A stretch of 64,000 nucleotides of DNA, from contig NZ_JAHFVL010000003.1 of assembly GCF_018599185.1 (NCBI RefSeq), forward strand, positions 434,001-498,000, given 5' to 3'. Below the pieces are notes generated by a model, which saw only the letters and a program-made list of their open reading frames with translations, was not told the origin of the DNA and did no database searches. A program made the translations under genes and the position numbers. Of the stretch, positions 1 to 8,500 are shown piece by piece; the stretch's first letter is position 1; every line of letters starts with the position of its first letter. Source of the DNA: Rhodanobacter sp. LX-99 (GTDB taxonomy: Bacteria; Pseudomonadota; Gammaproteobacteria; Xanthomonadales; Rhodanobacteraceae).

Positions 1-4
1 CAGA

Positions 5-25
5 AAGCCCGCACAAGGCGGGCTT
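5..25. terminator. Hairpin, probable terminator of a gene left of the window
   Basis: A perfect 8-bp stem (AAGCCCGC / GCGGGCTT) closes a 5-nt loop at the very edge of the window. There is no long T-run, so it is only a terminator-like hairpin. It probably ends a gene lying outside the window. Confidence 0.45.
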
Positions 26-325
26 CCATCCACACCATGGACCATGTGTTCGCTAGAAGGGTTCTTGATACCTGAGCATGGTGGGTAACCGCCCCAAAGC
101 TTGGTGTGGAACCAAAGTAGCACTCCAAATCGAACACACAAGGGCGCATCTTGTCTTGTTTTGGGGGCCGCGCGAGGCAAAACGCAACAACTGCGGATGG
201 CGGCCAGAGAGCTGGGCTCCAAACTACGGCGCTATCCAAAACCGGGGAGACGTCGGCAGTTCTGAAGACGAGCGGCGGGCTCATCCAGTCACTTTATCAG
301 CTTCATAGCGATGGTGACTGCGTGA
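26..325. other. Intergenic, nothing recognised
   Basis: About 300 bases between the edge hairpin and the end of the last Druantia gene. Short open frames exist on both strands but none shows a ribosome-binding site, protein-like composition or a recognisable motif. No tRNA, integrase fragment or attachment repeat was found. Confidence 0.5.
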
Positions 326-2872
326 TCACTTAGTATGTAATGCGTTGACAAGTGCAGGTTCGATGTACTTGCGATCATCGTCATTCGTAGCCGAAATAGC
401 GCTCGAAAGCCTTTCTTGTAACGCCGGCAGTAGCAGAAGTGAGTCGGCTTCAACCTGATCAAGCAGTAATTGGTTCTCATCCCAATCCAAGTCGAGGTCC
501 AGGACGAGGGAAAGTCGGCGTAACGCGATAGGGATCGACATGGAAAAGTCCCCCCCTATACACGAGAGCATTATTGGTCTCGGGTGGTGCACACCGAGCA
601 TTGCCTGCTCCACCAACAAGTCAATCAGTTCTGCCGCGTAGATCTCGATTGGCGACAGGTCGGCATTGAGGAATGCAACCCCTTGAAGCTCAGCTAGATC
701 CGTGAGTGTCTGGCGCATGAAGTCACTGGACGTAAGACCCATGGAAATATCGACGATCGCAACGACTTCGCGGTCCTGACGGACAAGAGTCTGCACACAC
801 TGTCGAGCCATTCCGCCCTTCAAAATCAGAGCAACGCCCGCTGCTGCTGCAATACCAACCAGTCTGGACAGTACAAATGCTCGCCGTCGATTTATACCGA
901 GCATAGAGAGCCGGCCAATCACATCTCCCTGAGAGAGCGCTCCGCGCTTGACCCAGTCGACCACTTTTCCAGAGTCGTCGACTGGCACCAGCCGTCCGGT
1001 CGGACTTTCAACTCCGCCCACGAGGAGCTTGAAAACTTCGGCATTCGCCAAGGTTGAAGCACCCTCTCGAACCGCCTTAGCGAATGCCTCTCGTACAGAG
1101 GCAGAAGCAGACTCCACTTGGGCTCGGTTGCTTCGCTCGATGTGGTGCCCCTCCTTCTCTAGCTCCAGTTTTTTCTTCTTGAGCGACGATATTTCGTCTT
1201 GTAGCCCCACCTTTTCCGCTTGACGTTTCTCATGTTCTATAGCAATCAATTCGTCCACGCGACGGTCAACTATCTCTCGCGATCCGAGCAGCTTCAAAAC
1301 TGCATCAAGTTCCTCCTCATTGATCGATATCTGATCAATTGAGTCAGCAATGCGTTTGGCGCGCGACGCGATCTCGCTTCCTGATTGGGCACGAAGCCGC
1401 GCGGTCAATTCGTTTCGTTGAGCCTTGGTTATGGGGAGCCTCTGCTCTGCGTCAAGGCTCTTCAGCAGCTTTCTGAATGCCGCATCGAGTGGGGATAGAT
1501 CAAGATAAGACGCTGCGCCTTGCGAAGCCTCTAGGCAGTATTGATGCCCTTCTATGAGCCAAGTCTCAAGGGATCCCCATGATTGCCACGGCGACTCAAA
1601 GGCCTCGTCGCGCGCAAAGTCGACACCTTTCGGCGAGACGATAGCCACTCCGTCTGCCAACAGGAACATCACCTGCTGGCCCAACTGCCCACGCCCCTCA
1701 GTGGCATACACTTTAATTCGACGACGTACTTCATCCGCATCGCCACTTGGAACTTGGATCCGTACAGCTTCAATCAGCGGACCGAGTTCGGATTCGAGGT
1801 GGAACCGAGTCTTGCCTTCGACTCCTTCGCGCTCCGACACCTTCCAGTGGACAAGTTCCCTCCTCCTGAGCGGCCTACGTAATACCGACCTGAACGTCAT
1901 CACAGAGCCGCTATCCGGAAACAACCGGTCGCGAGCAACATCGTTTAACTGACGAAGCTTCCCTTCAAGGACAACGAAGAGTGGCTTAACAAACACCGCA
2001 CCAGTGTCAGATTCATTCGTGTAGATGCCAACAATTTCGTATGCGTCGGTGTGGGGATCTTCGTCCAGTGGCGCCGGGATCTCCGTGCGAACGCCTGTCG
2101 GAGCTGCGCCTGAATCCCGGTGGTGTGACGTGCGTGCTAGCGCGCTGCGTAGAAGTTCTGATTCCGGCCCATTATCACCCAGAAGCTTGAGCTTTTCGTT
2201 CGCAGCCTCAACATCTCCTTCGCGTAAACGTAGGAGCGCCTCAACCATCAGTTGCGTGCTCTCGGCAAATGGGACAAGTGCACTGTCTATCGCCCCTTCG
2301 TCGCCCGAAATGATCGCCGCAAGTAGCTCTGCAAGCTGAAACTTTTCTGGTCCTGTCTTACTCTCGGGACCAATCGCTACAATTTTCGGCATCGACGCCT
2401 CGGCCGGCTCCGGCGGAGGACTGACCTTCTCGGGCAGAGGAACCGCAGTTCCTCCCACCACGTGGGGATCACGTGATCTTTGCAAGAGGTGAAGCAGATC
2501 AGCGTTGGGCGTGTCGCCGACCAGATACACCAACGCAGATCGACAAATCACTTGCGCCTCTGCTTCTGGGAGCGGCTCGCCCTCATCGAAGTAGGCACCC
2601 AGGTACAGCAGCACTTCTTCAGGCGCCAGAGGATCCGCTAGTGAAATATTCTTCTGGAACCAAGCCCGCAAGACTTCATCTGTTTTTGGAGGAAACCTCT
2701 CAGATATCGCTCTAACGCGCTCCTCGCGACCGTGAGGCATGTTCTGAACCTTTGCCCCTTTCAAGAGAAGTTGCGCCCTGGATTCGACAAAAAACTTCCT
2801 AAGCTCGCCCTCGTGCGTGCCTCGAGCCAACAGGATTGCGAACTTCTTCGGATCGATCTCAAGAAACGCCAC
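326..2872 (-). CDS. Druantia-associated large protein, probable DruC
   Basis: This is an 848-aa cytosolic protein and the last gene of the Druantia operon. Its start overlaps the upstream gene's end by 14 nt, so it is translationally coupled. No catalytic motif is recognised. Visible parts are an acidic, mostly helical N-terminal half, a Lys/Glu-rich coiled coil around residues 545-600 (run KKKKLELEKE), and a C-terminal globular region from about residue 640 with hydrophobic strands (VALILKGG, VVAIVDIS) of the kind seen in nucleotide-binding folds, though no Walker motif is present. The DruC label is inferred only from operon membership and size, since DruA and DruE are the recognisable members. 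GC is clearly lower than in the core genes from 19.4 kb on. Confidence 0.6.
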   Translation of the reverse strand: MAFLEIDPKKFAILLARGTHEGELRKFFVESRAQLLLKGAKVQNMPHGREERVRAISERFPPKTDEVLRAWFQKNISLADPLAPEEVLLYLGAYFDEGEPLPEAEAQVICRSALVYLVGDTPNADLLHLLQRSRDPHVVGGTAVPLPEKVSPPPEPAEASMPKIVAIGPESKTGPEKFQLAELLAAIISGDEGAIDSALVPFAESTQLMVEALLRLREGDVEAANEKLKLLGDNGPESELLRSALARTSHHRDSGAAPTGVRTEIPAPLDEDPHTDAYEIVGIYTNESDTGAVFVKPLFVVLEGKLRQLNDVARDRLFPDSGSVMTFRSVLRRPLRRRELVHWKVSEREGVEGKTRFHLESELGPLIEAVRIQVPSGDADEVRRRIKVYATEGRGQLGQQVMFLLADGVAIVSPKGVDFARDEAFESPWQSWGSLETWLIEGHQYCLEASQGAASYLDLSPLDAAFRKLLKSLDAEQRLPITKAQRNELTARLRAQSGSEIASRAKRIADSIDQISINEEELDAVLKLLGSREIVDRRVDELIAIEHEKRQAEKVGLQDEISSLKKKKLELEKEGHHIERSNRAQVESASASVREAFAKAVREGASTLANAEVFKLLVGGVESPTGRLVPVDDSGKVVDWVKRGALSQGDVIGRLSMLGINRRRAFVLSRLVGIAAAAGVALILKGGMARQCVQTLVRQDREVVAIVDISMGLTSSDFMRQTLTDLAELQGVAFLNADLSPIEIYAAELIDLLVEQAMLGVHHPRPIMLSCIGGDFSMSIPIALRRLSLVLDLDLDWDENQLLLDQVEADSLLLLPALQERLSSAISATNDDDRKYIEPALVNALHTK

Positions 2873-4346
2873 GGCTCACCTCAGATGAGAGTGCAGACAG
2901 CACAAGTGGGAGAAGACGCATGGCGTCGTTCTCAACTGCCCATCGAACAGCTTGATGCTTCCAACGGATAGATTTCAGGGCTTCTGAAGCAGTCAACCCA
3001 ACAGTAGTGGCAACGATCCGGTCTATCTTTGTGTACCACGGACTTTCATTGACGCAGTTGTTGGTGATTCTGTGTGCGCTGACCACAGATCCGAATGATC
3101 CGAATCGCAGGTCTTGAAGCGGGCCTTCGAGAGTAAGGCTCCCCCCATTCGGAAGAGGACTCAATCTATTCCCATTGAGGCGAGCGTTGCGCCAGAGCCG
3201 TTCCGATGGAACCGATACTTCAATGGCCCCGGATTGACGCGCAACCTCGGCTGCAGGGATAGAAGCGAGGTCTGCTCTATCATTTGCCGCAGTCAGTATT
3301 ACGCCCCTAGGCGCCGCCAGAGATGCTTCTACGAAACGAAGTCGCCGGCTTGTCCCCGAGGACATCCAAACGATCGCGTCTTCTTCTGGGGTATTCAACG
3401 TGATCTGATAACACCCTTCGCCAAGGTCACCGATCGCGACCTTGGCCCCGCTGCCTGTCTCAACATTCGGTGGCCCGCCATCGGACCTAGCGACAAGCTG
3501 TTTCACCGTTGCCGCGAAGACGGCCGTACCATCAGTGTCGAATCGAGACGCCGGCGGCCAGATAATTTCTACCCGCGGCTTTGGTGGAACAACAGACCTG
3601 CCTAGGTAAGACCTTAAGTCCGCAATATCATCATTCCGTGTGTCGGGGCTGTCCCGCAGAAGCACCCGATAAACCCACCACCCACGGTGCTCCTTCCGCT
3701 CTGCAATCTTGAGTGCGGATGGAGAGGGTTCAGGGAACGGACGTTGGGAGACATAGAAATACTCCTCGCCGAGCTCCAGCGCCGCGTCCGGGTTCTCGAG
3801 CACTCCACCGTTCATCACCGTTCGGAAGTAGTTCCCAGACAGTCGAAATTGGCTGAAGACATCTTCTAACCGCATCTCTATCGCGAGGTCCGGCGGACTT
3901 GTCTTGACCATCGCCGGAGGTTCGCGCAGAGGAATTGAGACGAGCACCGTGCGTGTCAGTTCCTCACCAACTAGCGTGCGCTTCCCACTCGACGAGGTGA
4001 TGGTTAGCTTAGATGCATACCCATCGGGAAACTTGGGCAAACGAAACCGCAAGTTGAGGGAGGCAAGCTCCCCATCCACCCAGATGAGCGCTGGAGCTCC
4101 GAAGCCAGACGGTGCTAGATGCCGAGGCTGTGAACCTGAAGCTCCGACTTGGCCACCTATTCTTGGGTCGTAGAGCTCACACTCCCTATTGGAATTTCCG
4201 CTGTAGTGAGCAAAGTGAGGGCGGTTATAGGCGCCACTTCGGTGATAGACGGCTGCTTTGCAAACAGGGCATCGCAAGGCATACCCGTAGGCCTCCGGGG
4301 TGCCCGCTCTGACGTGTTCTCCAACGGTGTCAGTCGCCCATTCCAT
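2859..4346 (-). CDS. Druantia-associated protein with CoiA-like zinc ribbon, probable DruB
   Basis: The protein has 495 aa from the ATG at 4346; an alternative start at 4385 would add 13 residues. I chose 4346 because MEWATDTVG matches the usual beginning of CoiA-like N-terminal domains. Residues about 25-50 carry CPVC, then HFAHYSG and a further Cys, the zinc-ribbon-like signature shared with competence protein CoiA and other nuclease-associated proteins. The rest is beta-rich with no known motif. The gene overlaps druA by 17 nt and the 848-aa gene by 14 nt. Naming it DruB rests on position in the operon. A DNA-recognition role is inference. Confidence 0.6.
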   Translation of the reverse strand: MEWATDTVGEHVRAGTPEAYGYALRCPVCKAAVYHRSGAYNRPHFAHYSGNSNRECELYDPRIGGQVGASGSQPRHLAPSGFGAPALIWVDGELASLNLRFRLPKFPDGYASKLTITSSSGKRTLVGEELTRTVLVSIPLREPPAMVKTSPPDLAIEMRLEDVFSQFRLSGNYFRTVMNGGVLENPDAALELGEEYFYVSQRPFPEPSPSALKIAERKEHRGWWVYRVLLRDSPDTRNDDIADLRSYLGRSVVPPKPRVEIIWPPASRFDTDGTAVFAATVKQLVARSDGGPPNVETGSGAKVAIGDLGEGCYQITLNTPEEDAIVWMSSGTSRRLRFVEASLAAPRGVILTAANDRADLASIPAAEVARQSGAIEVSVPSERLWRNARLNGNRLSPLPNGGSLTLEGPLQDLRFGSFGSVVSAHRITNNCVNESPWYTKIDRIVATTVGLTASEALKSIRWKHQAVRWAVENDAMRLLPLVLSALSSEVSRGVS

Positions 4347-5538
4347 AGGACGTCCGCTCAACAGCCTTGCGAATTGGCCTTCCATGAATCGAATCCAATA
4401 GATCAGAGGCGTGCCAGTCGAGGTATCGACTGTCTCGCTCAGCTCTCGGGATGACCCATCGATTTAGTGCCGCGGTCGAGGCCTCACGAACAGTCGGAAG
4501 GCCGCCATATAGAATCCGTTTCCCATCGCCCCGAAGCAACGCCTCCGCGTTGCTCGCAATCTTGCAAAGGAATACTTCTCTGACAAACCCATGCCGAGCG
4601 AGCTTTGTATCCATCCCAAGCCGCTCGAGTGCGCGTCGTATGACGCGAATACGCCAGTTTGGGCCGCACCCGAATTCGAAGCCAGTTGCGTATTCATCTT
4701 GAGCATATTCAAGGTACGCGCGGAGTTCATCAAAAACTCGACCAGAGAAATGGAAGTGCCCCCATCCCGATGTGAAGCCGATTGATTCGAAGATCTTCCG
4801 ACCTTGCAGTTGAAGGCGGTTGTAGATAGATGAACGCCCTAGGGCGGAGGTGGTGGTTACTGCCAGCAATCTTGCGTGCTTCCTCTCCCCGGAGATCAAA
4901 CCTACGGAGTCGCCATACCTGTCATCGAACGCATCGACAACCTCTCGAGATCTGATCAGCGATGCGACCAACTTTCCACCAAGAAGGTGACTATAAGGTG
5001 GTATAGCACCGAGGACGTAGGCGTCCATCAGGTTAACGAGCGCCGCAGATCGTCGATTGTGATCCCAACCGATCACCGCATCCCGCGCCGCTTGGTTGAA
5101 TACCGCATCGCCGAGAGCAAATATTCCGATCAGCTTGTCGTGCGCTCGATCCCATACAAGGAACCGCATGCGTCTACCGTAGCCATCGGAGACTGGCACC
5201 TGCCAATAGAGAGACGCCATGCGGAACAAGTCAGACTGCCATGTCCCACTTTTGACCAGTACCAATTCTGGGCGGATCGCGTTTGGCTTGATCTCTGCAC
5301 CGTTTGCGAACCACCGTATCAACGCATCCTGACGCTTCTCCAACCAGGCCAAGTTCGAGGTGAGCTTCTCTTCCCTCTGCCCACGGTGGAAGCGTCGATA
5401 CGCATCCTTGTCGAGACTCGGCGGTTGTAGACGCCCCTCCGCATCTCGGTGGAAGCCCAGATCATGCAGATGATGTCGAACAAGGCGCTTGAGTTGCGCC
5501 TCCCTTGCATCTAGACCGATGACTTTTCCCTTGCTCAT
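4330..5538 (-). CDS. druA: Druantia anti-phage protein DruA (DUF4338)
   Basis: This 402-aa protein is the best-recognised member of the cluster. The DUF4338 core lies at roughly residues 125-270, with characteristic strings LVWDRAHDKLIGIFALGD, NLMDAYVLGAIPPYSHLLGG, SGERKHARLLAVTTTSALGR, SSIYNRLQLQG and GWGHFHF. Length is normal for DruA. In characterised Druantia type I systems DruA is required for phage defence but its biochemistry is not settled. The ATG overlaps the TGA of the helicase gene (ATGA), so the two are translationally coupled. The family assignment is strong; any nuclease or binding role is not visible here. Confidence 0.9.
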   Translation of the reverse strand: MSKGKVIGLDAREAQLKRLVRHHLHDLGFHRDAEGRLQPPSLDKDAYRRFHRGQREEKLTSNLAWLEKRQDALIRWFANGAEIKPNAIRPELVLVKSGTWQSDLFRMASLYWQVPVSDGYGRRMRFLVWDRAHDKLIGIFALGDAVFNQAARDAVIGWDHNRRSAALVNLMDAYVLGAIPPYSHLLGGKLVASLIRSREVVDAFDDRYGDSVGLISGERKHARLLAVTTTSALGRSSIYNRLQLQGRKIFESIGFTSGWGHFHFSGRVFDELRAYLEYAQDEYATGFEFGCGPNWRIRVIRRALERLGMDTKLARHGFVREVFLCKIASNAEALLRGDGKRILYGGLPTVREASTAALNRWVIPRAERDSRYLDWHASDLLDSIHGRPIRKAVERTSYGMGD

Positions 5539-8500
5539 TTCATTTCCGCAAAGGCGCTAGGCAGATCCCGTGCCAGTTCGTACGGGGTGAATGTAAGCAC
5601 TGTCAGACCATCGGCAAGTACCGTCGTCGAATCGCAGGCACGCAACGAGGGACAGGCGGCTAACCGAAACCTTCTGCCACCGTGCGACACCGTTGTCCCG
5701 CTCTGTTCCTGGGACGTGTCCCAGCCCGCCAGTTTGACCATCTCGACAAGTGGCGCAAGAACCGATGACTGAACCTTTTCAGGAAACGGAGCTGGAACAA
5801 ATCCTTCCTCGATGTACCGGGCCAAGGCTGCTCCGAGCTCGCGATCCAAGTCTCCATGACTGAAGCGGTTCCCATAGTGACGCAAACAATTTTCGCACGA
5901 CGCCTGGCAATTGCAGCTAGTCAACAGGGCTTTGGCGCTCTCAAACACCTTGGCGAAGGAGTCACCAGCTTGCAGTGCATAGCCCGCACCACCAGCTAGC
6001 GTGTCGTAGATGAAGATGTCGGCGAAGTCTGACACCCCATCGTTGCCAAACCGGTAGCCTGCGCTGACTTCGTGTAGATCGATATCGAGCACGCGCCCAA
6101 TGGATAGGGTGAGCGCTTCGCAAAGCGTTTGCAGCGCATCTTCCATCGGCTTTCTATCGCGGCGTGACAGCATGCCAAACCGCAAAGGCTGCGAGAGGTC
6201 GATTCGAAGGAGCAACACATCCGACGTAAAGCCATAGCCAAGGAATACTTGCTCGAACTCACCGTCACACTGTTGCGGCACCGGCGCCCCAGTCGACCGA
6301 ATGTAGTAGTCACGCTTATGAGGGCCTTGCTGTTGACCATCGGCCAGCACCTTTCCACATTTCTTACATACGCAGAAACCAGGTTCCGTCGAATCCGGGT
6401 CACCTTCATTCACAACGATGAGCCATTGCTTGCGGCGCGGGACGAGGCCGCCATACCGCCCGAATGGCCTAGTTTCAATCTTCCGATCCGCCTCAGGAAG
6501 CGGCAACTGTGCTTGAGTGACCCGGCTGAAAACCTGGTCTTGGTATTCGTCGATTTCCCTTCGCCCGCTCGGAAACACCATCTCTGGACGAATCACCGTC
6601 ATGGTGCGGAGCGCTTCAGCCCCACACTGTGGGCACTTTCGCTCGCCGTCGTCTCCCGAGATGAAGCCAGCCGTGTAGGAGCACTGCGTACAATGGCGAT
6701 AGACCTTGCTTTGATCAAACAAGGCGGCTGCACGATCAACTTCGGTATCAAGACCCGATGCTGCCACTGTGCCGATGCGATAGGTCTTCTTGTTGACAAC
6801 GAGCAGACGGCCCGGGGCATACTCCGAAAGTGCTACGTTCAAGCTTTGTTGCGCTTGCTCGACAATGCGAAAACCCTCGCCTGGAGCCCACGCCTGAATT
6901 TGGAACGAGCAAAGGTCCGTGGGGAATGCGTATGACGGAAGCAGCCCACGAGCGAACAGGAATTCAATGAAGCTCGACTCGAGACCCTCTTTGGAGGTCG
7001 GCGTCTTCTGTTCCAGTTCTGCGATCATTGACTCAGCAACCTGCATGGCATCCCGTCCAATTGGCAGCCACCGCTGCGCCCGAGCCAGCGACTCTTTCCC
7101 ATCGGTAGAGCTTCGCACCCAACGCTTGAACGCGTCAAACGCGGTCGGCGCGTTTGAATGAAAGAAATTCCAGGTGTCACCGAGAGCGGTATAGATGTCG
7201 CCCGTGCCGGAGCCCGCAGCCAACGGACGGAAGAAATCCTGTAGAAGCTGAGCCAGGAGGTGTCGATCAGCGATCCGGGTATTCGATGTATCCAGCACGG
7301 GCTTTGGTGGGTCGCCTGCCAGAATTTTGTCCGGATTCCGGAAGTAGTAGGCGTCATGCGCACCAGATTGGGCGTACGTCACGACCGTCGAGACTGCCGA
7401 TCCGCGCCTGCCGGCACGCCCTGCTCGTTGCTGGTAGTTTTGTCGCATCGGAGGAACGTTGCGCATCGATACCGCAATCAGTGAGCCGATGTCGATACCC
7501 ACTTCCATGGTAGTCGTGCAGCTCAATACATCGACCGCGCGCTCGCCGGATCGAAGAATGTCGCGAAACTGGCGCTCAAAGATTTCAGTTGTCGGGGCCG
7601 GGTTGTCTGCATCCTTGTACGACAATTGTGCACTGTGCTCCTGGACATCTATGTTCATAGGCGAGAGTGACCCAGCCATCACCTTGGCAACCGGATCCCT
7701 CCAAAAGCCCTTGCGCGCCCTCAAGTAGCTGGTCGTATCGGGAATGATCAATGTTGCGTCGGGGCTAATGCAATTCGGACAACAACCGAAAATGAGCATG
7801 GGCGACACTGTTTTGCATCGGGGGCACTGCGCCCAATGCGCATCAAGAGCCGGCCGCAGAATCAAGTGCGACGGTCTTAGGTACAGAGAGCCGTCGGGCT
7901 TGGTCTCGCACAGGTTCTTCGCCAGGCAGTCGACAACCTGGTCAACGTTCAAACCCTTTGATTTAAGAAATTCCTTCTGCCGCTGAGAGAGCCCATCAGC
8001 GGCCACAGAAGCTTTGAGGGGGTACCGCGACGCCTGGCCGCGGACACCATCTGGGATGTCTTTTCCGAACGCGAAACGTGTAAGCAGCCGTTGGATCCAA
8101 GCCACCGCGATGGCCTCAACCTCGGCTGGGGGTACCTGCGGTAGGTCTGCAAGAATCTTTGCATATACAGGCTTGGGGGAAGGTGCTACGTAACCCAGCG
8201 TTAGTGCACTTACCGAGTAGAACGGTGTTCCAAGCTGCTTGAGAAGTACTGCCCAGTAACTCGGGGGAGGCGACAGACTGCTGTCCCTCAATTGCTCGTC
8301 GACATCACCGCCAAAAAAGCGGACGAAGCTATCCAAGTCGTTCTCAAGGTTGATCCGATCATCGCCGTCGAAGAACCGAAGATTGTGGTCAAGGAGACAC
8401 TTGAGGAACGCCACATACAGAGTGTCATTCAAGCGCGGATGCCGACCTATGTTCTGCAGCACCTGCGTAGCCAAGAAGATCGTCTGCCGAAACACATCGA

